This document shows positions 42,873 to 50,836 of a stretch of 64,000 nt of DNA, piece after piece. Location of the stretch: contig NZ_JADBEM010000001.1 in the NCBI RefSeq assembly GCF_014873875.1, forward strand, positions 1,984,001 to 2,048,000. The letters are read 5' to 3'. A program made the translations under genes and the position numbers. The stretch's first letter is position 1. Every line of letters starts with the position of its first letter. The notes beneath the pieces are model-generated. The model did no database searches. It was not told the DNA's origin and was given only the letters and a program-made list of their open reading frames with translations. Source of the stretch: Actinopolymorpha pittospori (GTDB lineage: Bacteria > Actinomycetota > Actinomycetes > Propionibacteriales > Actinopolymorphaceae).

Positions 42873-43157
42873 CGCAGTGCGACGGCGCTAGCGAAACGCT
42901 CACCGACTTGACCGCCTACCCTTCGATGACGGTAGCGTCAAGGGACGAACTGCCCGTCAGGGGTAGGCCGGAGGATCGTCCGTACGCACCTCGCGTACCG
43001 ATCAACGTCGATCGTGTCGACCCGTCATGTCCGGCCGGACAGCCGTGCGCGCAACGCGCCCAGATGCGCAACCCACGGTTGACAACCCCGAGTGCACCGA
43101 CGTGCCAGCTGCTTGGACAGCTGTGCCGTGGCGCGCGCCGGAAAGATGAGGGAGCCT
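42873..43157 (+). other. Upstream region of the glycine-betaine transporter operon
   Basis: No convincing gene. A TTGACC at 42908-42913 and TAGCGT at 42933-42938 could be a weak promoter (19-nt spacer). TTGACA lies at 43079-43084 without a good -10. A CAGCTG/CAGCTG hairpin is near 43107-43124. I see no known riboswitch core here. Confidence 0.35.
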
Positions 43158-44492
43158 GTGTCCGCAGTCCGTGCCGACAAGCTCTACAAGGTCTTCGGTC
43201 GCCGCGCGAGCGATGCGATCCCCCTGCTGGAACAGGGGCGAGACGCACAGGACGTCCGCAAGCTCGGGGTGACACCAGCCGTGATCGACGCGTCCTTCCA
43301 CGTCGAGGAAGGCGAGATCTTCGTCGTCATGGGACTGTCCGGCTCGGGGAAGTCGACCCTGATCCGGATGCTCAACGGGCTGCTCACACCCACCTCCGGC
43401 AGGGTGTACCTGGGCGAGGTCGAGCTGAACGGCCTGTCCGCCAAGCGGATGCGGACCGTCCGGCAGGAGAAGATCAGCATGGTCTTCCAGCACTTCGCGC
43501 TGCTGCCACACCGGACCGTGCTGGAGAACGCCGCGTACGCACTGGAGATTCGCCAACTGCCCAAGGGCGAACGCGTCGACCGGGCCCGCGAGGCGCTCGG
43601 CATGGTGGGCCTGGAGGGCTGGGAGGATCACCTGCCGACCCAGCTGTCCGGCGGTATGCGCCAACGCGTCGGTCTCGCTCGGGCGCTCGCCGCCGGCACC
43701 GACATCCTGCTGATGGACGAGGCGTTCAGCGCACTCGACCCGCTGATCCGGCGGGAGATGCAGGACCAGCTGCTCGAACTCCAGTCCCGGTTGGGGAAAA
43801 CCATCGTCTTCATTACCCACGACCTCAACGAGGCGATGCGGATCGGCGACCGGATCGCCATGATGCGCGACGGCCGGATCGTCCAGATCGGCACGTCGGA
43901 AGAGATCCTGCAGGATCCGGCCAACGACTACGTCGCACAGTTCGTCCAGGACGTCGACCGGTCGAGGGTGCTGACCGCGAGCGCCGTGATGGAAAAGCCG
44001 GTCGCGCTGGTCCGAGCGCAGTCGGGTCCGCGCCAGGCTCTCCGGGTCATGCGCGAGAACCAGGTGGGTGCGGCGTTCGTCGTCGACCGGGAGCGCCGCC
44101 TCGTCGGCGCCGTCCGCGACGGTGCCGTCGCCGAGGCGACCAGGCAGGGGCGGGAGTCGCTGAACGGCCTGGTCAGTGCGGACGACGCGGTGACCGTCGG
44201 GCCCGACGTGCTGGTCGCGGACCTGCTCACCTATTCCGCGGAAGCGGCGGTGCCGCTTGCGGTCGTCGACGACGAACGACGGTTGCTCGGGGTCATTCCT
44301 CGGGTCACCCTGCTCGCCGCGCTGGGCAACGGACACCACCTCGAACCGGCCACGGCCGACGACACCACCTCGTCCTCGCGTCAAGAGTCTCCTGACGGTG
44401 CGAAGGGCCACGAGTCGGCGCACCGTCAAGAAAGTCTTGACGACACGCAATCCGAAACTGACAACGCCGGCACCGAGGAGGTCACGCCGTGA
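43158..44492 (+). CDS. proV: Glycine betaine/proline ABC transporter ATP-binding protein (ProV/OpuAA type)
   Basis: The 444-residue ATPase energises uptake of osmoprotectants. It has the family start [20 protein letters not shown], Walker [11 protein letters not shown]-loop [13 protein letters not shown], signature [16 protein letters not shown], Walker [12 protein letters not shown] and [16 protein letters not shown]. The C terminus holds two CBS modules (about 280-395), which in homologues sense ionic strength or cyclic-di-AMP, then a Ser/Asp/Glu-rich tail. I chose GTG 43158 with GAGG 6 nt upstream; ATG 43146 is an in-frame alternative. It overlaps the permease gene by 4 nt. Confidence 0.92.
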   Translation: MSAVRADKLYKVFGRRASDAIPLLEQGRDAQDVRKLGVTPAVIDASFHVEEGEIFVVMGLSGSGKSTLIRMLNGLLTPTSGRVYLGEVELNGLSAKRMRTVRQEKISMVFQHFALLPHRTVLENAAYALEIRQLPKGERVDRAREALGMVGLEGWEDHLPTQLSGGMRQRVGLARALAAGTDILLMDEAFSALDPLIRREMQDQLLELQSRLGKTIVFITHDLNEAMRIGDRIAMMRDGRIVQIGTSEEILQDPANDYVAQFVQDVDRSRVLTASAVMEKPVALVRAQSGPRQALRVMRENQVGAAFVVDRERRLVGAVRDGAVAEATRQGRESLNGLVSADDAVTVGPDVLVADLLTYSAEAAVPLAVVDDERRLLGVIPRVTLLAALGNGHHLEPATADDTTSSSRQESPDGAKGHESAHRQESLDDTQSETDNAGTEEVTP

Positions 44493-45532
44493 GCCCTCTC
44501 GCCGTATCGAGCCTTCGGGCCGAGTCGAGTCCGCTCGCCGCGGTAGGGATTCCACGTCTGCACGTGGGCGACCTGTTCGCGGCACTCGTCGACTGGCTGA
44601 CCAACAACCTCGGCGCCGTGTTCGACGCGATCGGCAGCGCGATCGGCTGGACGGTCGGCGGCCTGGCGGGCTTCTTCTCCGCGCCCGCCATCATCGGCCT
44701 AGCGATCGTGTTCGGCCTGCTCGGCCTCGCCCTGCGCGGCTGGAAGTGGGGTGTGGCAGCACTCGTCATCACCGGCGTGCTCGGCTACCTCGCCGCACTC
44801 GGCGGCGTACCTCCGGCGTTCGTGCTGGCGGTGGCGTTCGGCGTCCTCGGCCTCGCCATCCGGGGCTGGAAGTTCGGCCTGTTCGCGGTCGTCGCGTTCG
44901 CGCTCATCGACAGCATGGGCCTGTGGAAGCCCGCGATGGACACCCTCGCACTCGTCCTGGTGGCCAGCCTGGTGGCGGTGGTGCTGGCGATCCCGATCGG
45001 GATCGCCGCGGGCCGCAGCGACACCTTCAGCCGGATCGTCAAACCCGTACTCGACCTCATGCAGACGATGCCGGCGATGGTCTACCTCATCCCCTCGATC
45101 TTCCTGTTCAGCATCGGGGTCGTGCCAGGCGTGGTGGCCACGGTCATCTTCGCGATGGCCCCCGGCGTCCGCCTGACGGAGCTGGGCATCCGCCAGGTCG
45201 ACAAGGAGGTCGTGGAGGCTGGCGAGGCCTTCGGCGCACCTCCCGGCCGGATCCTCGGCCGCATCCAGCTACCCCTCGCACTCCCGACGATCATGGCCGG
45301 GGTCAACCAGGTGATCATGCTCGCCCTGTCCATGGTCGTGATCGCCGGCCTCGTGGGCGCCGGCGGCCTGGGCGGCGAGGTCTACACATCGATCTCCACC
45401 ATCGACCTGGCGGGCGGCTTCGAGGCCGGCCTGGCCGTGGTGGTGCTCGCGGTCTACCTCGACCGGCTGACGGCTTCGCTGACGAGTCGCTCGGCCGTGG
45501 TCCGCGCGCAGGCGGCGGCGAGCAACCGGTGA
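44489..45532 (+). CDS. proW: Glycine betaine ABC transporter permease (ProW/OpuAB type)
   Basis: A 347-residue inner-membrane permease. Hydrophobic segments begin near residue 55 ([20 protein letters not shown]) and the ABC-type binding-protein-dependent permease core follows from about 145, including the EAA-like loop [20 protein letters not shown] then [20 protein letters not shown], which contacts the ATPase. An amphipathic N-terminal segment precedes the first helix, as in ProW. The GTG start overlaps the proV stop (GTGA), so the genes are coupled. Confidence 0.92.
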   Translation: MSPLAVSSLRAESSPLAAVGIPRLHVGDLFAALVDWLTNNLGAVFDAIGSAIGWTVGGLAGFFSAPAIIGLAIVFGLLGLALRGWKWGVAALVITGVLGYLAALGGVPPAFVLAVAFGVLGLAIRGWKFGLFAVVAFALIDSMGLWKPAMDTLALVLVASLVAVVLAIPIGIAAGRSDTFSRIVKPVLDLMQTMPAMVYLIPSIFLFSIGVVPGVVATVIFAMAPGVRLTELGIRQVDKEVVEAGEAFGAPPGRILGRIQLPLALPTIMAGVNQVIMLALSMVVIAGLVGAGGLGGEVYTSISTIDLAGGFEAGLAVVVLAVYLDRLTASLTSRSAVVRAQAAASNR

Positions 45533-45618
45533 GTCCGGGGCGCTGACACCGATCAGACGGGGCGGTCGGCGCCGACTGGCGCCTGACCCGAACTACCCGA
45601 CGGAAAGGACAGACAACC

Positions 45619-46563
45619 GTGCGAAGTGGAGGACTCCTGCGGCGCCTGACGATGGCGTCGGCCGCTCTCCTCACGATGGCGCTCGTGGCCGCTGGCTGCG
45701 GCACCATCGGTGGGACCGACAATGCGGGCGGTAGCAAGACGACCTCGCAGTCCGGTGACTCGGGCGGCTCCGGGAACGGCAAGACCATCAAGATCGGCTG
45801 GATCCCGTGGGACGAGGACATCGTCGTCAGCAACCTGTGGAAGCAGGAGTTGGAGAAGAAGGGCTACAAGGTCCAGCTCGTCCAGCTCGACCCGGGTCCG
45901 CTGTTCACCGGCTTGGCCAAGGGTGACATCGACCTGTTCTTCGACACGTGGCTGCCGGTGACCCACAAGAGCTACTGGGACCGGTACGGCAAGCAGCTGG
46001 AGGACATGGGGATCTGGTACGACAACGCGACGCTCGCGTTGACCGTCCCCAACTACGTGACCGACGTGAAGACGATCTCTGATCTCAAGGGTAAGGCGTC
46101 TGAGTTCGGCGGCCGGATCACCGGAATCGAGGCGGGGGCCGGTCTCACCCAGGCCACCGAGCAGAAGACGATCCCCGGCTACCAGCTGACCGGCGAATAC
46201 GAACTCGCCAAGTCCTCGACGCCCGCGATGCTCGCCGAGTTGCAGAAGGCGATCAAGGCTAAGAAGCCGATCGTCGTCACCCTCTGGCGTCCGCACTGGG
46301 CCTACGCGAAGCTGCCGATTCATGATCTGCAGGACCCGAAGGGCACCCTCGGCAAGGCCGAGAAGCTGCACGTGGTCGGGCGGCAGGGATTCGGCAAGGA
46401 CTTCCCCGAGCTGAAGACCTGGTTGTCGAACTTCACCATGGACGACAAGCATCTCGGCACCCTCGAGGACGTCGCCCTCAACCAGAACAAGGGCAAGGAG
46501 GCCGAGGGCGTCGCCGAGTGGTCGAAGCAGAACGCCGACTTCGTTTCACAGCTGACGAAATAG
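45619..46563 (+). CDS. proX: Glycine betaine-binding lipoprotein (ProX/OpuAC type)
   Basis: The 314-residue substrate-binding protein has a lipoprotein signal with lipobox LVAAGC (Cys27), a Gly/Ser-rich tether, and the OpuAC domain: KIGWIPWDEDIVVSNLWKQE, DIDLFFDTWLPVTHKSYWDR, TGIEAGAGLTQATEQ and VVTLWRPHWAYAKLPIHDLQ. The aromatic Trp residues that cage the quaternary ammonium group are visible (W in FDTWLP, W in TLWRPHWAY). The GTG at 45619 has GGAAAGGA about 9 nt upstream. It is 86 bp after the permease gene in the same operon and is followed by a hairpin terminator. Confidence 0.93.
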   Translation: MRSGGLLRRLTMASAALLTMALVAAGCGTIGGTDNAGGSKTTSQSGDSGGSGNGKTIKIGWIPWDEDIVVSNLWKQELEKKGYKVQLVQLDPGPLFTGLAKGDIDLFFDTWLPVTHKSYWDRYGKQLEDMGIWYDNATLALTVPNYVTDVKTISDLKGKASEFGGRITGIEAGAGLTQATEQKTIPGYQLTGEYELAKSSTPAMLAELQKAIKAKKPIVVTLWRPHWAYAKLPIHDLQDPKGTLGKAEKLHVVGRQGFGKDFPELKTWLSNFTMDDKHLGTLEDVALNQNKGKEAEGVAEWSKQNADFVSQLTK

Positions 46564-46631
46564 GAGCTCGCGGGCGGAGCCGCGTTCTGGACCGATCGGG
46601 TTCGGAGCCGGCGCCGCCCGACCGGCCACAC

Positions 46632-46680
46632 ATGGTGCCCGGCGCTCACCGTAACGGTGAAGTGTCGGGCACCATCGTTT
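46632..46680 (+). terminator. Two-part hairpin terminator after proX
   Basis: ATGGTGCCCG (46632-46641) pairs with CGGGCACCAT (46665-46674), and inside it TCACCGT (46646-46652) pairs with ACGGTGA (46654-46660). CGTTT follows. It lies about 70 bp after the proX stop. Confidence 0.75.
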
Positions 46681-46753
46681 CGCGGAAGGCCCAAGATCAG
46701 GAAAAGTGCTGATATGTCACTTCCGCGAGCACCGCGACACGGTGCGGGACCGG

Positions 46754-46769
46754 TGTGACAAAGGTCACC
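46754..46769 (+). promoter_or_regulatory. Crp/GlxR-type binding site
   Basis: TGTGACAAAGGTCACC matches TGTGA-N6-TCACA at nine of ten positions. It lies 286 bp before the RlpA-like gene. Crp/GlxR sites upstream of resuscitation and cell-wall genes are known in mycobacteria and corynebacteria. A perfect 10-bp inverted repeat (46769-46778 with 46806-46815) follows directly. Confidence 0.55.
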
Positions 46770-46945
46770 GCATGACCGCTCTGGCCCGACTTGGCTTGAT
46801 CTCGCCGGTCATGCGAGCCTAAGCGGAACATTGCGGGTCGACATTGTTTTGGTCCGCGCCAATTCGGCGGAGCCGAATCCGGTCAACCGGTCATCCGGCC
46901 GGTTCAGGTCGATCGGAATTCTCCGTGCATAAAGAAATTCCTGTC

Positions 46946-46969
46946 CCGATCCGGGAAATTCCGGATCGG
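46946..46969 (+). promoter_or_regulatory. Attenuator-like hairpin in the leader of the RlpA-like gene
   Basis: CCGATCCGG (46946-46954) pairs perfectly with CCGGATCGG (46961-46969) around GAAATT, followed by TGATTTT. It resembles an intrinsic terminator 70 bp before the start codon, inside a long (about 360 bp) gap. The rest of 46681-47039 is AT-richer than its surroundings and holds no gene. I could not find the conserved blocks of the ydaO (cyclic-di-AMP) riboswitch. Confidence 0.5.
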
Positions 46970-47039
46970 TGATTTTGCGGTCGGGGGATACATTCCGCAG
47001 CTGTGCGAACGGTTTGTCCTCGACCGAAAGGGATTGCTT

Positions 47040-47828
47040 GTGTCCGGGCGTCATGTGTCAGCAAGGGTGCGTCGAAGGATCATCATCGGCACGGTGGCCA
47101 CCGCCCTGGCGCTGACCGGTGTGACGGCCGGCGGCCTGGTGCTGGTCAACCGCTCGTCCGACCCGGTGCCCGCCGCGGCTGCCCTGGACCGACCGATCCA
47201 GGCAGCCGAACGGGGCCACCGGGCCTCGCGCAGCCTGGAACGCACCGCTCCCGGCCAGTCCGACGGGCACCCGGCCGCAACGCCGACCAGCCAGGCGGAC
47301 GACGAGCCCGGCGCGAACGCCCGTCCCGCTGACGCGACGGCCACACCCCGGGCCACAGCCAAGGCCACCCCCCGGGCCACCGCGCCGAAGACGCCGAAGC
47401 CGGAGGCGACCGAGGTCCACAAGCAGGACGCCCCGGCCGCCAAGGAGTCGCCGAAGGCGAAGTCGTCCGGTGATGAGGAGTCCACCTCGGAGTCCAGTTC
47501 GGGTGGCAGCGAGGACGCGAACGTCGTGGAGACCAAGAGCGGTCCCGCGACCTTCTTCGGCGACGCCTCGGAGTACCAGCCGATGGCCTGTGGCGGGCAC
47601 ACCCGCACCACCACCAAGGGCGTCGCGCTGTGGAAGGTGCCCTGCGGCACGATGGTCCGGATCACCAGTGAGGACACCGGCAAGAGCGTCATCGCCCCCG
47701 TCGAGGACCGTGGGCCGGCCAGCTGGACCGGCGCGGTGATCGACCTGCTGCCCGACACCTGGGATGCCCTCGGCGTCTCCCGCGACCAGGGCCGCCAGGA
47801 GGTCACCTACGAGGTGCTCGGCGACTGA
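47040..47828 (+). CDS. Exported RlpA-like double-psi beta-barrel protein
   Basis: The 262-residue product has a basic N terminus and a membrane signal segment (IIIGTVATALALTGVTAGGL), a long Ala/Thr/Pro/Lys/Glu-rich spacer (about 45-165), and a C-terminal double-psi barrel of about 95 residues: GPATFFGDASEYQPMACGGH, GVALWKVPCGTMVRIT, VIAPVEDRGPASWTGAVIDL. This is the RlpA/expansin-like fold found in cell-wall-acting proteins. The catalytic Asp (in VEDRGP) is retained; the two Cys residues may form a disulfide. GTG 47040 has GAAAGGGA 6 nt upstream. The long leader points to tight control. Confidence 0.85.
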   Translation: MSGRHVSARVRRRIIIGTVATALALTGVTAGGLVLVNRSSDPVPAAAALDRPIQAAERGHRASRSLERTAPGQSDGHPAATPTSQADDEPGANARPADATATPRATAKATPRATAPKTPKPEATEVHKQDAPAAKESPKAKSSGDEESTSESSSGGSEDANVVETKSGPATFFGDASEYQPMACGGHTRTTTKGVALWKVPCGTMVRITSEDTGKSVIAPVEDRGPASWTGAVIDLLPDTWDALGVSRDQGRQEVTYEVLGD

Positions 47829-47834
47829 GCACCA

Positions 47835-47883
47835 GACCTCGGTCGGAGGTCCAGCCCGTGGATCAGGTGATCCTGGTCCACGG
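47835..47883 (+). terminator. Tandem hairpins after the RlpA-like gene
   Basis: GACCTC/GAGGTC (47835-47851, GGTCG loop) is followed by a longer hairpin, 47856-47867 with 47872-47883, with a TGAT loop and one internal 2-nt mismatch. Together they probably end transcription 6 nt after the stop. Confidence 0.65.
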
Positions 47884-48300
47884 CCACACTGCCTAGGGTG
47901 AGCTGGTGGATCACCACGTCGGGCGCCGCGTCCAGCACGACCAGGACACCGACCGTGAGATCGGCCGCGACCTCGCGCCCGGGCCACTCCCGGTGACTGT
48001 CGGCCGTGGCGAGCTCGCGGCGTGCGTGGACGCGCTGCTCTTTCGCAGGCCGTCCCGGTCGGACGCGTCCGCCTCCGCGGCCGACGCCCTAGGCTTTCAG
48101 CAGACCCCGACAGCCCCGTTCCGGACGCCGGAGCGGGCCTGCGGCGCGATCAGGGGTGGTCGCCGGCGAAGGCGCTGGCCGAATCTGGCTCCCCCAACTC
48201 GTGCCGCCTCGAGAGGCTGACACAGTGGAAGAGGCGGGCGACGTGAGAGCGCGTGTCGTCCGCCGATCGCACTGCCACGAAGCGCTACCGGAGGACACGG
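47884..48300. other. Intergenic stretch without a supported gene
   Basis: A frame from GTG 47906 to 48220 (104 codons) is open on the plus strand but is Arg/Ala-rich at its end, lacks a ribosome site and matches nothing I know. I leave it unannotated. The promoter of the ferredoxin-like gene must lie in the last part. Confidence 0.35.
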
Positions 48301-49377
48301 GTGACGAACGAAGGCGCGGCCAGTGGGGACGCGGGCGACGACGTGACGGGCCGCGGCCGGACCGGCCGCGACGCCACGAAGAGGCCGCTTCCGCCGACGG
48401 CGTGTTCTGCCCTGTCCGAGGCGCTCGAGGAGCCCATGGCCGGAACCGCGGCCAACGCCACGACCTGGCTGTGCATCGAACAGTCCGGCCCCTACGGCGC
48501 GGACGCCCTCACCGAGAGCCACTTCGACCCCATCCTCGGCGCCGAGCTGGCGGCCCGGGTCAAGGGCACCGGCGTCCGCGTCCAGCTCATCCGGCGCCCT
48601 GGCCGGCACGCCGACCGGCACCTGGACGAGGGGGCGCAGCACAGCGACCGTCGAACCGTCTACGTCGCGCACACGCGGCCGGGCGGGACCTGGATCCACA
48701 AGGGCGCGTTCGACGACCTGACCAAGCTGCTCAGCTTCGACTTCGAGGCACTCGCGGCCGGCGTGGAGCCGCAGACGTGGGGGAGGCGGGACGACACCCC
48801 CTTGATGCTGGTGTGCAGCAACGGGCGCCGCGACGTGTGCTGTGCGGTGCTCGGCCGGCCGATCGCGGCCGAGCTCGCCCGCCGTCATCCCGACGGCACG
48901 GTGTGGGAGACCACCCACACCGGCGGCCACCGGCTCGCCCCCACCGCGGTGGTGCTTCCCACCGGTTACCTCTACGGCCGGCTCGACATCGAGCACGCGG
49001 ATCGGGTCCTGTCACAGGCCCGACGCGGACTGATGGTGGTCGACCGGTGCCGTGGCCGCTCGACCTGGACCGCTCCTGGCCAGGTGGCCGAGCTCGCCGT
49101 CCGCGAGCTCATCGACGAGCCGCTCCCCGACGTCGTACGCGTGGAGGCCGAGGAGCCGGGCGAGCCCGCGGTGGAAGACGACCCCGCCATCCCGTACGCC
49201 GCGCAGTCCGACCGGCGTGGCTGGCGGGTCCGGGCGAGTGCGGCGGGGCGTGAGTTCGTGGTGTGGGGCCGGGAGGAGGTCCTGCGACCGGAGCGGCGTA
49301 CCAGCTGCGCGAAGGCGCCGGTCACGCCGACGGCCCACCAGGTGACCCGGGTGGAGGAGACGACGCCCGCGGGCTGA
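48301..49377 (+). CDS. Thioredoxin-like ferredoxin (sucrase/ferredoxin-like, Apd1/Aim32 family)
   Basis: The 358-residue protein belongs to the PF06999 family, whose fungal members Apd1 and Aim32 bind a [2Fe-2S] cluster with two Cys and two His. The ligand candidates are visible: LVCSNGRRDVCCAVLGRP (cysteines about 183-192) and ETTHTGGHRLAPTAVVLPTG with the HX3H spacing. An upstream domain starts CSALSEALEEPMAGTAANAT then TWLCIEQSGPYG. The C-terminal about 60 residues (RGWRVRASAAGREFVVWGRE) form a small beta-domain. GTG 48301 has GGAGG 6 nt upstream. Redox partner and role are unknown. Confidence 0.85.
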   Translation: MTNEGAASGDAGDDVTGRGRTGRDATKRPLPPTACSALSEALEEPMAGTAANATTWLCIEQSGPYGADALTESHFDPILGAELAARVKGTGVRVQLIRRPGRHADRHLDEGAQHSDRRTVYVAHTRPGGTWIHKGAFDDLTKLLSFDFEALAAGVEPQTWGRRDDTPLMLVCSNGRRDVCCAVLGRPIAAELARRHPDGTVWETTHTGGHRLAPTAVVLPTGYLYGRLDIEHADRVLSQARRGLMVVDRCRGRSTWTAPGQVAELAVRELIDEPLPDVVRVEAEEPGEPAVEDDPAIPYAAQSDRRGWRVRASAAGREFVVWGREEVLRPERRTSCAKAPVTPTAHQVTRVEETTPAG

Positions 49378-49445
49378 CGACGGCCCAGCCGGCGCCCAGG
49401 CGTCGTCGGGAACATCGGCCCGAAGATCAGGAGCCGCGGTCGGGG

Positions 49446-50204
49446 TCAGCTCGAGGCGAGCCTCAATCCGGCCTCGAGTTCCACGCGGTTCTCGGCCACC
49501 CAGGCGAACGCGTCCTGGATCCCCTCCACGACACCGCTGTCGAGGAGGCGCTGTTTGGCCGGGTCTCCCGCGGCGGCCTCCGCCGCGATCCCGCGCCAGC
49601 ACCGGTCCTGCCACCACATGATCGTCTCGACGAGTTCGCCCCGGTCGCGGGTGGTCAGGCCGTACGTCTCGCCGATCAGCGCGAGCAGCCGGGCAGGCCC
49701 GGCCGGACTGGAGCGGCGCGGCCCGAGGTCGAGGAACTGCCAGCACACGTGGGCGACGTCGTGCAGCCGACGCCCCGGTGCGGCGAGGTCCCAGTCGATG
49801 AAGGCGTACGGGCGCAGGCCGGCGGCCTCGCGCCGATAGACCGTGTTGCGGGGCGCGAGGTCGTTGTGGCACACGACCTCCTGGTCTTCGGCGAGGTCCG
49901 TACCGGCGCTCAGGTCGTGGAACTGCCGGACGAGCTTGGTCACCTTCACCAGGCTGTCCTCCGACCACACCGCGGGCGGCTGGGCCGGCTCCCACGCGAC
50001 GTGGCCGTCGAGGTGGGTGAGGATCTCCCGGCCGTCGGTGTCGGTGCCGAGGTACCTCGGCGCGCCGGTCCAGTGGTAGTGGTCGAGGAGCCGCAACAGG
50101 TCGTGGACGTACGCCGCACGCTCGGGCATCGGCCGTCGTACGGTGTCGCCCACGCGGACGACGGTGTTCACATGCCCTCCGGCGAGGTGGTGTTCCGCAG
50201 CCAT
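49446..50204 (-). CDS. Aminoglycoside phosphotransferase (APH) family kinase
   Basis: The 252-residue product has the APH/choline-kinase catalytic loop VVCHNDLAPRNTVYR and the metal-binding segment YAFIDWDLAAPGRRLHDVAH. The N-terminal lobe (NTVVRVGDTVRRPMPERAAY) has the short strand pattern and an Arg-rich motif found in a widespread uncharacterised actinomycete subgroup (often 'phosphotransferase'), so antibiotic resistance should not be assumed. The substrate may be a sugar, amino alcohol or antibiotic. The ATG at 50204 is 128 bp from the divergent MarR gene. Confidence 0.85.
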   Translation of the reverse strand: MAAEHHLAGGHVNTVVRVGDTVRRPMPERAAYVHDLLRLLDHYHWTGAPRYLGTDTDGREILTHLDGHVAWEPAQPPAVWSEDSLVKVTKLVRQFHDLSAGTDLAEDQEVVCHNDLAPRNTVYRREAAGLRPYAFIDWDLAAPGRRLHDVAHVCWQFLDLGPRRSSPAGPARLLALIGETYGLTTRDRGELVETIMWWQDRCWRGIAAEAAAGDPAKQRLLDSGVVEGIQDAFAWVAENRVELEAGLRLASS

Positions 50205-50293
50205 GGCGCACAGCCTGCCCCTGGAAGATTCCCCTGACCACAGGGCGCGCGGCGGCGACCAACCCCTTCCGTCGTCCGAGTTCCACGAAAATT

Positions 50294-50323
50294 CGTAACA
50301 GCACTTATATAAGTGCTGTTACG
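50294..50323. promoter_or_regulatory. 30-bp perfect palindrome, probable MarR operator
   Basis: The arms CGTAACAGCACTTAT and its exact complement meet at 50308/50309. It overlaps the likely -10 TACGAT (50320-50325), which ends 7 nt before the GTG of the MarR gene. This fits autorepression and control of the coupled MFS exporter. Confidence 0.75.
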
Positions 50324-50332
50324 ATTCCTGGC

Positions 50333-50836
50333 GTGCCGAAGGCCCGCGAGTTCACCGACCCGACCGAAGACAGCCTCTGGCGGCCCCTGCGCCTCCTGCT
50401 GGCCTCGATGGACGACGACATCGCCCGGCTCTACGCCGAGGCCCGCATCGAGGGGCTCAAACCGAGCTTCGTGATGGAACTGATCAGGCTCCACGCCCGG
50501 GGTCCGATGACGATCCGGGAGCTGGCCGACTCGGTGCGGCTCACCCACTCCGCGGTGAGTCAGAAGGTGGCCGCGATGCGTGCCGCCGGCCTCATCCGCA
50601 CCACCACGGGGCCCGACGCCCGCAGCAAGACGGTGACGCTGACGAAGAAGGCCGAGGGCATCATCGCCCGGCTGGCCGCGGAGTGGCGGGCCACCGAGGC
50701 CACGCTGGCCGAACTCGAGGCGGAGATCCCGTACCCGTTGAGCCGCGTGGTCACCGACATCGAGGACGCGCTGCGGCGCAGGAGTTTCCACGACCGGATC
50801 GCCGAGAAGCTCGCCGACGACGAGGAGTGGTCGTGA
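50333..50836 (+). CDS. MarR/winged-helix family transcriptional regulator
   Basis: A 167-residue winged-helix regulator: FVMELIRLHARGPMTIRELA then DSVRLTHSAVSQKVAAMRAA is the helix-turn-helix, followed by the wing GLIRTTTGPDARSKTVTLTK. Flanking helices form the dimer interface. The GTG at 50333 is probably leaderless. It overlaps the MFS gene by 4 nt, the standard arrangement of a repressor with the exporter whose substrate it senses. Ligand unknown. Confidence 0.85.
   Translation: MPKAREFTDPTEDSLWRPLRLLLASMDDDIARLYAEARIEGLKPSFVMELIRLHARGPMTIRELADSVRLTHSAVSQKVAAMRAAGLIRTTTGPDARSKTVTLTKKAEGIIARLAAEWRATEATLAELEAEIPYPLSRVVTDIEDALRRRSFHDRIAEKLADDEEWS

Noticed and set aside
42940-43157. Riboswitch in the leader of the betaine transporter
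   Set aside because: Only short hairpins are visible, and no conserved core of a known class was found.
42761-44395. A 544-codon plus-strand frame starting in the repeat cluster
   Set aside because: Its downstream part is an off-frame reading of the proV gene, and the repeat part has no ribosome site.
46700-47039. ydaO (cyclic-di-AMP) riboswitch upstream of the RlpA-like gene
   Set aside because: The context fits, but I could not find the conserved GGGGAACC, GGGTGAA or CCGACAGCTAACC-like blocks. A covariance search would decide.
47906-48220. A 104-codon plus-strand frame in the gap before the ferredoxin-like gene
   Set aside because: There is no ribosome site or homology, and its end is Arg-rich as in random GC-rich sequence.
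49446-50204. Aminoglycoside resistance gene
   Set aside because: The kinase motifs are generic to the APH superfamily, and this subgroup is widespread and uncharacterised in actinomycetes.
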